A stretch of DNA of 16,044 bases from an uncultured Pseudomonas sp. (GTDB taxonomy: Bacteria > Pseudomonadota > Gammaproteobacteria > Pseudomonadales > Pseudomonadaceae). Positions 1 to 6,519 of the stretch are shown in pieces. The DNA lies in the NCBI GenBank assembly GCA_943914515.1, contig CALUCI010000127.1:1-16044 (forward strand). The letters run 5' to 3'. Every line of letters begins with the position of its first letter. Within the stretch, counting starts at the first letter, position 1. The notes under the pieces were generated by a model, which saw only the letters and a list, made by a program, of their open reading frames with translations, did no database searches and was not told the origin of the DNA. The position numbers and the translations under genes were made by a program.

Positions 1-180
1 TGTAGACTTGCGCAGCAAGTCGTAGGCCGCGTGGCCCCGAAAGGCGCCGGAGGGAGGGAACCCGGAGCGAAGCGCAGGGCCGGATGTGGGAGCGAGCGGT
101 TTTGCCTACTTTTCCCAAGCAGAAAAGTAGGACGCCGTACAGGCGGAAGGGGCCCGCAGCCGCGCCACATCGAATGGATA
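1..180. repeat. Dispersed intergenic repeat-like block
   Basis: This GC-rich stretch has no convincing gene. It contains two perfect inverted repeats: 6-11 with 15-20 (6 bp, 3-nt loop) and 105-113 with 123-131 (CCTACTTTT/AAAAGTAGG, 9-nt loop). Its general style, with CCCGGAGCGAAGCGCAGGG followed by a TTTTGCCTACTTTT palindrome, recalls a repeat I know from many intergenic regions of Pseudomonas genomes. That resemblance is from memory and not from a search. An open frame runs through it from 84 to 320, but it continues into a translated REP (residues IAGKPAP) and shows no ribosome binding site, so I do not call it a gene. Confidence 0.4.
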
Positions 181-226
181 AGCCCCTACGCCGAACCGTA
201 ACGACAGCGTCCCACCGGGCTAGCCT

Positions 227-253
227 CATCGCTGGCAAGCCAGCCCCCCACAA
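227..253. repeat. Degenerate REP element
   Basis: The core GCTGGCAAGCCAGC (231-244) is a perfect palindromic hairpin preceded by CATC and followed by a C-rich tail and ACAAC. This matches the general form of Pseudomonas REP elements (TCGC, a palindrome, then a CTCC-type tail). The usual tail is altered to CCCCCC here. It is related to the right-hand REP at 12177-12204 and appears as a single copy, so it is probably a decayed element. Confidence 0.6.
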
Positions 254-321
254 CCCGCAAAACCGTCACTATTCCAGCGCCAGAAAACCAACTCCCTATC
301 CATATCGCAAAACGCCATAAG

Positions 322-331
322 ACCGTTCGTA
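322..331 (+). promoter_or_regulatory. Probable AlgR binding site upstream of algD
   Basis: ACCGTTCGTA matches the AlgR box described for the P. aeruginosa algD promoter (ACCGTTCGTC) at 9 of 10 positions. It lies about 200 bp upstream of the inferred transcription start. AlgR is known to activate algD from far-upstream sites. A weaker 7/10 match, CAAGTTCGTC, occurs at 390-399. The assignment rests on the motif and its location only. Confidence 0.5.
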
Positions 332-499
332 GTTTTTTGACGAAAAATCCTGAAATATTTTCCGATACTGGCACAAACACATCCCCCATCAAGTTCGTCC
401 TTTATATACCGGGACGAAACTCCCGCGTGCCATCAAAGTGAAAGTATCGACAACCCGCCCAATATTAAAAATTCATTCATCGCCCCCACCGCGCCTCAG

Positions 500-527
500 G
501 AACTTATCCCCCGACTCCCCGCTCATA
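500..527 (+). promoter_or_regulatory. Probable AlgU (sigma-22) promoter of the alginate operon
   Basis: A perfect -35 hexamer GAACTT (500-505) is followed after 17 bp by TCATA (523-527), a fair fit to the AlgU/RpoE-type -10 consensus (TCTGA or TCAAA). An AT-rich block at 461-480 sits upstream where an UP-like element would lie. Transcription would start near 533, giving an algD leader of about 430 nt. A leader of several hundred nucleotides is known for algD in P. aeruginosa. The imperfect -10 is the main weakness of the call. Confidence 0.6.
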
Positions 528-719
528 CCACCGGTAACGAATTTCAAGCCTCGTGTGAGAGATGACTTACATAATTAATCCGACGCCACACGTTATTCCG
601 TTTCAGATGAGCCAACGCCCGAAAACCCTCGCGGCAGAAGGCTCATACTCAGGAGAGAGCGCCCTAAAAATTCGTCCCCGTGGTTGATTTCAAAGGATCT
701 AATCCGATTGAAAAAACAA

Positions 720-749
720 GCACTGCAGTATTGAAAGTGCGGTACTGCA
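720..749 (+). promoter_or_regulatory. Pair of mutually exclusive hairpins in the algD leader
   Basis: TGCAGTA (724-730) pairs perfectly with TACTGCA (743-749) across a 12-nt loop. Alternatively GCACT (720-724) pairs with AGTGC (736-740). Base 724 is needed by both stems and the second stem's right arm lies within the first stem's loop, so only one can form at a time. The pairing is seen directly; function is unknown. Confidence 0.35.
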
Positions 750-805
750 ATAAAGACGGCTAGCATTTCGGGCTCGTCCCTATTAATGGCCATTGGCTGC
801 CAACT

Positions 806-832
806 TTGAGTGCATCGATACTTCGCACTCAA
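806..832 (+). promoter_or_regulatory. 8-bp perfect hairpin in the algD leader
   Basis: TTGAGTGC (806-813) and GCACTCAA (825-832) are perfect reverse complements separated by an 11-nt loop. The hairpin lies about 135 nt upstream of the algD start and has no U-tract after it, so it is not an ordinary terminator. It could be an RNA structure or a palindromic protein site in DNA. Confidence 0.4.
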
Positions 833-847
833 TGCTTACTTATGCCT

Positions 848-885
848 GCACGCGGCTCCGCGAAACTTTCGCAACGGCTTCGTGC
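848..885 (+). promoter_or_regulatory. Nested inverted repeat near the algD start
   Basis: The inner repeat GCGAAA-C-TTTCGC (860-872) lies inside an outer 5-bp pair, GCACG (848-852) with CGTGC (881-885), giving an interrupted stem-loop. No terminator U-run follows. Whether it acts as RNA or as a DNA operator cannot be told from the sequence. Confidence 0.3.
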
Positions 886-954
886 GCCCGAAAAACGGCG
901 GGATCAATAAACCCGGACCGGTTCTTTGAACGGAATCGGCACTGTTAATTACAT

Positions 955-960
955 GAGGTG
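955..960 (+). promoter_or_regulatory. algD ribosome binding site that decides the start
   Basis: GAGGTG lies 6 nt before the ATG at 967. The in-frame GTG at 958 is itself part of this Shine-Dalgarno sequence, so it is unlikely to be the start. Starting at 967 gives the N-terminus MRISIFGLGYVG, which is how known AlgD proteins begin. Confidence 0.8.
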
Positions 961-966
961 AAGGCG

Positions 967-2283
967 ATGCGTATCAGCATTTTTGGTTTGGGTTATGTCG
1001 GTGCAGTGTGCGCAGGATGCCTGTCGGCGCGGGGTCATGAGGTGATTGGCGTAGACGTCAGCGCCACCAAGATCGACCTGATCAACCAGGGCAAATCCCC
1101 GATTGTCGAGCCGGGCCTCGAAGGCCTGTTGCAACAGGGCATCGCCAACGGCCGGCTGCGCGGCACCACCGACTTTGCCCAGGCAATCCGCGACAGCGAC
1201 CTGTCGATGATCTGCGTCGGCACCCCGAGCAAGAAAAACGGCGACCTGGGCCTGGAATACATCGAGTCGGTATGCCGCGAAATCGGCTTCGTCCTGCGTG
1301 ACAAGAGCAGCCGCCACACCATCGTAGTGCGCAGCACCGTGCTGCCAGGCACGGTGAAAAACGTGGTGATCCCGATCCTCGAAGACTGCTCCGGGAAAAA
1401 AGCCGGGGTCGACTTCGGGGTCGCGGTCAACCCGGAATTTCTCCGTGAAAGCACCGCGATCAAAGACTACGACCAGCCGCCCATGACCGTCATCGGCGAA
1501 CTGGACCGCGCCAGCGGCGACGTGCTCCAGGCGCTCTACGAAGAACTCGACGCACCGATCATCCGCAAGGACATCGAAGTCGCCGAGATGATCAAGTACA
1601 CCTGCAACGTCTGGCACGCGACCAAGGTCACCTTCGCCAACGAAATCGGCAATATCGCCAAGGCCGTCGGCGTCGATGGCCGGGAAGTGATGGAGGTGGT
1701 CTGCCAGGACAAGGCACTGAACCTGTCGCAGTACTACATGCGTCCCGGCTTCGCCTTTGGCGGCTCGTGCCTGCCCAAGGATGTCCGCGCCCTCACCTAC
1801 CGCGCCAGCAGCCTCGACGTGAAGGCGCCACTGCTCGACTCGTTGATGCGCAGCAACGAGTCCCAGGTGCAGAACGCCTTCGACATCATCGAAAGCCACG
1901 ACAAGCGGCGGGTCGCCCTGCTCGGCCTGAGCTTCAAGGCCGGCACCGACGACCTGCGCGAAAGCCCGCTGGTGGAACTGGCCGAACGCCTGATCGGCAA
2001 GGGCTACGAGCTGAACATCTACGACCAGAACGTCGAGTACGCCCGCGTCCACGGCGCCAACAAGGACTACATCGAGTCGAAGATCCCCCACGTGTCGTCG
2101 CTGCTCAACGCCGACTTCCAGCAGGTGATCGACCACGCCGACGTGATCGTGCTGGGTAACCGCGACGAGAAGTTCCGCGCCCTCGCCCAACAGGCGCCGG
2201 CCGGCAAGCAGGTGATCGACCTGGTGGGGTTCATGAACAAACCCACCTGCCCGACCAGCCGTACCGAAGGCATCTGCTGGTAA
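967..2283 (+). CDS. algD: GDP-mannose 6-dehydrogenase AlgD
   Basis: AlgD oxidises GDP-mannose to GDP-mannuronic acid with two NAD+ in the cytoplasm, the committed step of alginate synthesis. The 438-residue product is close to the 436 of P. aeruginosa. The N-terminal Rossmann motif is GLGYVG at residues 7-12. The active-site GGSCLPKD places the catalytic cysteine at Cys268, and EVAEMIKYTCN carries the conserved Lys210 and Cys213. GLSFKAGTDDLRESP marks the C-terminal UDP-glucose/GDP-mannose dehydrogenase domain, and the protein ends in EGICW like known AlgD. It is the first gene of the operon, behind the AlgU-type promoter and a long leader. A GC-rich hairpin follows its stop. Confidence 0.98.
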   Translation: MRISIFGLGYVGAVCAGCLSARGHEVIGVDVSATKIDLINQGKSPIVEPGLEGLLQQGIANGRLRGTTDFAQAIRDSDLSMICVGTPSKKNGDLGLEYIESVCREIGFVLRDKSSRHTIVVRSTVLPGTVKNVVIPILEDCSGKKAGVDFGVAVNPEFLRESTAIKDYDQPPMTVIGELDRASGDVLQALYEELDAPIIRKDIEVAEMIKYTCNVWHATKVTFANEIGNIAKAVGVDGREVMEVVCQDKALNLSQYYMRPGFAFGGSCLPKDVRALTYRASSLDVKAPLLDSLMRSNESQVQNAFDIIESHDKRRVALLGLSFKAGTDDLRESPLVELAERLIGKGYELNIYDQNVEYARVHGANKDYIESKIPHVSSLLNADFQQVIDHADVIVLGNRDEKFRALAQQAPAGKQVIDLVGFMNKPTCPTSRTEGICW

Positions 2284-2290
2284 CGCAGGC

Positions 2291-2312
2291 CGCGGGGCCA
2301 CCCGGCCCCGCG
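2291..2312 (+). terminator. GC-rich hairpin between algD and alg8
   Basis: CGCGGGGCC (2291-2299) and GGCCCCGCG (2304-2312) form a perfect 9-bp stem with a 4-nt loop, eight bases after the algD stop. Only a short pyrimidine run (CACTTTCC) follows, so it is at best a weak or partial terminator. It could also protect the 3' end of an algD segment after mRNA processing. Transcription must continue into alg8 for the pathway to work. Confidence 0.4.
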
Positions 2313-2351
2313 CACTTTCCGCACCTCCCGTCACCGATACGGATACACGAC

Positions 2352-3833
2352 ATGCAAAGCCTCAAGCACGGCCTGTTGCAGGCTGCGGGCTGGCTGTTCT
2401 ACGTGACGTTGCTCATGTTGATCGCCCTGGCCCTGCCCAACACCCTGTTCGATCCCGACTCGAAAGACTTCCTCTTTCTGATCGGCGCGGTCGGCATCTG
2501 GCGCTATTCGATGGGCGCCACGCATTTCGTGCGCGGCATGCTGTTTCTCTACGTGGTCTATCCGCACCTGCGACGCAAGGTCCGCGCACTCGGCGCTGCC
2601 GCCGACCCGTCGCACGTGTACCTGATGGTCACCAGCTTTCGCATCGACGCCCTGACCACCGCGCAGGTCTACAGCTCGGTGATCCGCGAAGCCATCGACT
2701 GTGGCTACCCGACCACCGTGGTCTGCTCGCTGGTGGAGATGTCCGACGAACTGCTGGTGAAGAGCCTGTGGGCCAAATACAACCCGCCGGAGCGGGTCAG
2801 CCTGGATTTCGTGCGCATCGCCGGCACCGGCAAGCGCGATGGCCTGGCCTATGGTTTCCGTGCCATTTCCCGTCACCTGCCGGACGACAACGCGGTGGTC
2901 GCGGTAATCGACGGCGACACCGTGCTCGGTGAAGGCGTGGTCCGCAAAACGGTGCCCTGGTTCAAGCTGTTCGGCAATGTCGGCGGCCTGACCACCAACG
3001 AATTCTGTGAAGTGCGTGGCGGCTACATCATGAGCGAGTGGCACAAGCTGCGCTTCGCCCAGCGCCACATCAACATGTGCTCGATGGCCCTGTCCAAGCG
3101 CGTGCTGACCATGACCGGGCGCATGTCGGTGTTCCGCGCCAGCGTGGTCACCAACCCCGAGTTCATCGCCGACGTCGAAAGCGACTCGCTGATGCACTGG
3201 CGCCTGGGCCGCTTCAAGTTCCTCACCGGCGACGACAAGTCGAGCTGGTTCAGCCTCATGCGCCTGGGCTACGACACCTTCTACGTTCCGGATGCGGCGA
3301 TCAACACCGTCGAGCACCCGCCGGAAAAGAGCTTCTTCAAGGCCAGCCGCAAACTGATGTACCGCTGGTACGGCAACAACCTGCGGCAGAACTCCCGCGC
3401 CCTCGGCCTGGGCATGCGCCGCCTCGGCGCGTTCACCAGCGTGGTGCTGTTCGACCAGCGCGTGTCGATGTGGACCAGCCTGCTCGGGCTGACCGTCGCG
3501 GTGATCGCCAGCCTCAAGTTCGGCGGCCAGTTCATCCTCGCCTACCTGCTGTGGATCGGCCTGACCCGGCTGATCCTGACCATCATGCTGCTGTGCTCGG
3601 GGCACAGGATCGGCCCGGCCTATCCGCTGATCCTTTACTACAACCAGATCGTCGGCGCGCTGATGAAGATCTACGTGTTCTTCCGCCTCGACCGGCAGTC
3701 CTGGACCCGCCAGCCCACCGCGCTCAAGCGCGACCTCGCCAGCTTTCAACAATGGTTCAACACCTGGTCTTCCCGGACCATGACCTTCTCGGCGGCCAGC
3801 ATCTTCGTTGCTGCGCTGTTCATGGTCGTGTGA
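2352..3833 (+). CDS. alg8: Alginate polymerase, family 2 glycosyltransferase Alg8
   Basis: Alg8 is the inner-membrane synthase that joins mannuronate from GDP-mannuronate into polymannuronate. It is 493 residues, against 494 in P. aeruginosa. Two hydrophobic segments lie at about 11-31 and 40-70. The cytoplasmic GT2 domain has VIDGD with the metal- and sugar-nucleotide-binding aspartates Asp187 and Asp189, TGDD with Asp294/Asp295 as catalytic-base candidates, and LMYRW (335-339) in the place of the QxxRW motif. Several membrane helices follow from about 370, plus a hydrophobic C-terminus. The upstream Shine-Dalgarno is weak (CGGA, 8 nt from ATG). Alg8 works with the c-di-GMP receptor Alg44, encoded next. 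Confidence 0.97.
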   Translation: MQSLKHGLLQAAGWLFYVTLLMLIALALPNTLFDPDSKDFLFLIGAVGIWRYSMGATHFVRGMLFLYVVYPHLRRKVRALGAAADPSHVYLMVTSFRIDALTTAQVYSSVIREAIDCGYPTTVVCSLVEMSDELLVKSLWAKYNPPERVSLDFVRIAGTGKRDGLAYGFRAISRHLPDDNAVVAVIDGDTVLGEGVVRKTVPWFKLFGNVGGLTTNEFCEVRGGYIMSEWHKLRFAQRHINMCSMALSKRVLTMTGRMSVFRASVVTNPEFIADVESDSLMHWRLGRFKFLTGDDKSSWFSLMRLGYDTFYVPDAAINTVEHPPEKSFFKASRKLMYRWYGNNLRQNSRALGLGMRRLGAFTSVVLFDQRVSMWTSLLGLTVAVIASLKFGGQFILAYLLWIGLTRLILTIMLLCSGHRIGPAYPLILYYNQIVGALMKIYVFFRLDRQSWTRQPTALKRDLASFQQWFNTWSSRTMTFSAASIFVAALFMVV

Positions 3834-3872
3834 GCCGCGGCACCCCAACGGATACAACAGGAAAACATCACC

Positions 3873-5039
3873 ATGAATACCGCCGTGAACGTCAATGTCG
3901 TGCATGAGTCCGAAGCCCAGCGTCAGCATGCCCGGGTGCGCATTCCCGCCAAGCTGCGCTATGTCGGCGCCAACCGCGAAACCCTCGAGGTCAAGGTCGA
4001 CGACCTGTCTGCGGGCGGTTTGAGCTTTCACGCCCGGCAGCCTCTGGCCAGCGGCGAAGTCATGCGCGGGCGCCTGCAGTTCGTGGTCGACAACCTCGGG
4101 CTGTCGATGGATGTGGAATTCCAGGTGCGCTCCTTCAACCCGGCCAGCGGCCGCACCGGGGTGCAGTTCCAGAACCTCGAACAACGCGATATCGCCACCT
4201 TGCGCCACATCATCACCTCGCACCTGTCGGGCGAGCTGATCAGCATTGGCGACGTGCTCAGCACCCTGCAGCGCGACAACTTCACCAAGGCGCGCAAGCA
4301 GAAGGACGCCAGCGGCGGCCTCAGCGGTTTCGCCCGCTTGCGCGCGGTGACGTTCAGCCTCGGCGTGTTCGTGGTCGGTGTGGCGGCGTTCGGTTTCGTC
4401 GCCAAGTCGGTGTATGGCCTGTACTTCGTCAGCCATGCCGAGGCTGGCGTGGTCAGCGTGCCGACTACCCAGGTCACCATGCCCCGCGACGGCACCGTGC
4501 AGGCGCTGGTGGACAACGGCGGCGAAGTGGTCAAGGGCGCGCCGCTGGCCACCTTCAGCACCAGCATGCTCGACCTGCTCAAGGGCCACCTGGATGACCA
4601 GCAACTGGAGCCGGCCAAGGTCGAGGAACTGTTCGGCAAACAGATGAGCGGCACCCTCACCAGCCCCTGCGACTGCACGGTCGCCCGCCAGTTGGTGGAC
4701 GACGGCCAGTACGCCGCCAAAGGCGCGGTGATCTTCCAGTTGATCCCGCGCACCAGCAACCCGACGGTCGAAGCGCGGTTCAGCTATCGCCAGTTCGATG
4801 ACGTGACGCCGGGCACCCGGGTCAACTTCCAGGTGGCCGGCGAAGCCGCCAGCCGCAGCGGGCAGATCGTCAGCAGCACCAGCCTGAACAGCGACGACCT
4901 GTCCTCGGACATCCGCGTGCAGATCACCCCGGATGAAGCCCTGCCCGCCGAGCTGGTCGGCCGCCCCGCCAGCGTCAATGCCAAGCGCGGGCCGTCGCTG
5001 GACTGGCTGATCGACAGCGCCGTGGCCCACGGGTTCTGA
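3873..5039 (+). CDS. alg44: c-di-GMP receptor and co-polymerase Alg44
   Basis: Alg44 binds c-di-GMP and is needed for Alg8 to polymerise. The N-terminal PilZ domain keeps its ligand residues: Arg17 and Arg21 in QRQHARVR, and DLSAGG with Asp44, Ser46 and Gly49. One membrane helix lies at about 159-178. The periplasmic part resembles membrane-fusion (HlyD-like) proteins, with a split biotinyl-lipoyl-like segment (VTMPRDGTVQALVDNGGEVVKG and SPCDCTVARQLVDDGQYAAKG regions) thought to bridge towards AlgK/AlgE. It is 388 residues, nearly the P. aeruginosa length of 389. AGGA lies 10 nt upstream of the start. It follows alg8 by 39 bp. Confidence 0.97.
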   Translation: MNTAVNVNVVHESEAQRQHARVRIPAKLRYVGANRETLEVKVDDLSAGGLSFHARQPLASGEVMRGRLQFVVDNLGLSMDVEFQVRSFNPASGRTGVQFQNLEQRDIATLRHIITSHLSGELISIGDVLSTLQRDNFTKARKQKDASGGLSGFARLRAVTFSLGVFVVGVAAFGFVAKSVYGLYFVSHAEAGVVSVPTTQVTMPRDGTVQALVDNGGEVVKGAPLATFSTSMLDLLKGHLDDQQLEPAKVEELFGKQMSGTLTSPCDCTVARQLVDDGQYAAKGAVIFQLIPRTSNPTVEARFSYRQFDDVTPGTRVNFQVAGEAASRSGQIVSSTSLNSDDLSSDIRVQITPDEALPAELVGRPASVNAKRGPSLDWLIDSAVAHGF

Positions 5040-5052
5040 AGAGGGTTCAGTC

Positions 5053-6519
5053 ATGAACAATTCCATTGCCTTTATCGCGGGTAAACCCGCTCCTACGCGG
5101 CCTCCCGCAGGAGCGGGTTCACCCGCGATCGCCACACCTCTGCTGTGTGCCCTGGCCCTGGCCATCGGCCTCGGCGGCTGCGCCGGTCTGCCCGACCAGC
5201 GCCTGGCCAACCAGGCCCTGAAAAACGGCGACACCGCCACCGCCGAGCGCAACTACCGGCAACTGGCCGACCTCGGCTACAGCGAAGCGCAAGTGGGGCT
5301 CGCCGATATCCAGGTGGAAACCCGCGACCCGGCCCAACTGAAACAGGCCGAAGCCACCTACCGCGCCGCCGCAGAGATCTCGCCGCGCGCCCAGGCCCGC
5401 CTCGGCCGCCTGCTGGCCGCCAAGCCGGATGCCAGCGAAGCCGAGCGCAAGGAAGCCGAAACCCTGCTGAAAAAGGCCTTCGCCAACGGCGAGGGCAACA
5501 CCCTGATCCCGCTGGCCATGCTCTACCTGCAACATCCGCAGAGCTTCCCCGGCATCAACGCGCAGCAGCAGATCGACCAATGGCGCGCCGCCAACTACCC
5601 CGAAGCCGGCCTGGCCCAGGTGCTGCTGTACCGCACCCAGGGCAGCTACGAGCAACACCTCGATGAGGTCGAGCGCATCTGCAAGGCTGCGCTCGCCAGC
5701 ACCGATATCTGTTACGTCGAACTGGCCACCGTGTACCAGAAGCGCGCCCAGCCGGAGCAACAGCAGGCCCTGCTCGAGCAGCTCAAGGCCGCTCACCAGC
5801 GTGGCAGCGTTCCAGCCAGCCGGGTCGACAGCGTGGCCCGCGTACTCAGCGACCGCAGCCTCGGCCAGACCGACGAGAAAACCGCCCAGGCGCTGCTCGA
5901 ATCCATCGCCGCGGAAAACCCCGCGTCCTGGGTCAGCCTCGCCCAGTTGCTCTACGACTTCCCTGAACTGGGCGACACCGACGCGCTGCTCGGCTACATC
6001 GAACAGGGGCGCAACGCCGAACAGCCGCGCGCCGAGCTGCTGCTGGGCCGCCTGTACTACGAGGGCAAGACTGTTCCGGCCGATGCGCAGCAAGCCGAAA
6101 CCCACCTGCTGGCCGCCGCCGCAGCCGGTGAAATCAGTGCCCACTACTACCTCGGCCAGCTCTACCGCCGTGGCTACCTGGGCAACGTCGAACCACAGAA
6201 GGCCGTCGACCATCTGCTTCAGGCCGCCCGCGGCGGCCAGCTCAGCGCCGACTACGCGCTGGCGCAACTGTTCAGCGAAGGCCACGGCATTCGCCAGGAT
6301 CCGGTCAACGCCTGGGTGTTCAGCCAGTTGGCCCAGGCCAATCCCAGCGAGCAATCCGCAGCACTGGCCAGCCAGCTCGACAGCCAGCTCACCCCCGACC
6401 AGAAAGCCGACGCCCGCCGCCTGCTCGACCAGGAGCGCGCAGCCCGCGGCGCCCTCGGTCCCGGCCCGGCAGCACTGGCGCTGCAAGCCCCCGAAGACTC
6501 CAGCGAGGACTCCCTATGA
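5053..6519 (+). CDS. algK: Outer-membrane TPR lipoprotein AlgK, with a REP pair inside its signal peptide
   Basis: AlgK is a periplasmic scaffold lipoprotein that helps place the AlgE pore and links it to the synthase. The lipobox LGGC puts the lipidated cysteine at Cys43, followed by AGLPDQRLANQAL as in known AlgK. The rest is helical TPR/Sel1-like repeats, clearest at about 326-416 (AELLLGRLYYEGK, AHYYLGQLYRRGYLG). It is 488 residues against about 475 in P. aeruginosa. The excess sits in the leader peptide: residues 8-26 are encoded by a palindromic REP pair. The start at 5053 has AGAGGG 7 nt upstream, and no ATG, GTG or TTG occurs in frame between the REP and the lipobox, so the REP must be translated unless CTG is used. 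The stop overlaps the algE start as ATGA. Confidence 0.95.
   Translation: MNNSIAFIAGKPAPTRPPAGAGSPAIATPLLCALALAIGLGGCAGLPDQRLANQALKNGDTATAERNYRQLADLGYSEAQVGLADIQVETRDPAQLKQAEATYRAAAEISPRAQARLGRLLAAKPDASEAERKEAETLLKKAFANGEGNTLIPLAMLYLQHPQSFPGINAQQQIDQWRAANYPEAGLAQVLLYRTQGSYEQHLDEVERICKAALASTDICYVELATVYQKRAQPEQQQALLEQLKAAHQRGSVPASRVDSVARVLSDRSLGQTDEKTAQALLESIAAENPASWVSLAQLLYDFPELGDTDALLGYIEQGRNAEQPRAELLLGRLYYEGKTVPADAQQAETHLLAAAAAGEISAHYYLGQLYRRGYLGNVEPQKAVDHLLQAARGGQLSADYALAQLFSEGHGIRQDPVNAWVFSQLAQANPSEQSAALASQLDSQLTPDQKADARRLLDQERAARGALGPGPAALALQAPEDSSEDSL
5074..5130. repeat. In-frame REP pair (REPIN-like) inside algK
   Basis: Two REP units face each other. The left unit starts ATCGCGGGTAAACCCGCTCC and the right unit ends GAGCGGGTTCACCCGCGAT. 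Arms 5074-5100 and 5103-5129 pair at 23 of 27 positions. Each unit also folds alone (GCGGGT-aa-ACCCGC and GCGGGT-tc-ACCCGC). The core matches the 35-bp P. putida REP as I recall it. The block is 57 bp, exactly 19 codons without a stop, encoding algK residues 8-26. REPs are normally extragenic, so this position is unusual. Confidence 0.88.

Larger units (their letters stand above)
533..966 (+). promoter_or_regulatory. Long structured leader of algD mRNA
   Basis: This non-coding stretch between the inferred start site and the algD ATG is clearly less GC-rich than the operon. It contains several perfect inverted repeats at 720-749, 806-832 and 848-885, listed separately. GGA triplets of the kind bound by RsmA/CsrA occur in TCAGGAG near 650 and AAAGGATC near 694. 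I see no gene and no recognisable riboswitch class. A regulatory role is inference from length and structure. Confidence 0.45.

Noticed and set aside
84..320. Open frame of 78 codons on the + strand upstream of algD
   Set aside because: It crosses the repeat-like block and a REP palindrome, has a low-complexity Arg/Pro-rich product, no ribosome binding site and no recognisable domain.
391..396. Reverse-strand GAACTT that could be an AlgU -35
   Set aside because: No acceptable -10 follows at 16-17 bp on the - strand.
593..832. Open frame of 79 codons on the - strand within the algD leader
   Set aside because: It lies in the expected untranslated leader, shows no ribosome site or family resemblance, and spans the leader hairpins.
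953..961. Two-codon upstream frame ATG-AGG-TGA just before algD
   Set aside because: It has no ribosome binding site of its own and overlaps the algD Shine-Dalgarno; probably chance.
958..966. GTG start three codons upstream of the chosen algD ATG
   Set aside because: The GTG is part of the Shine-Dalgarno sequence, and known AlgD proteins begin at MRISIFGLGYVG.
2331..5252. Very long open frame on the - strand opposite alg8 and alg44, and similar long antisense frames elsewhere
   Set aside because: Long antisense frames arise from the high GC third positions of the + strand genes; the products are low-complexity and match no family, while the + strand genes have full catalytic motifs.
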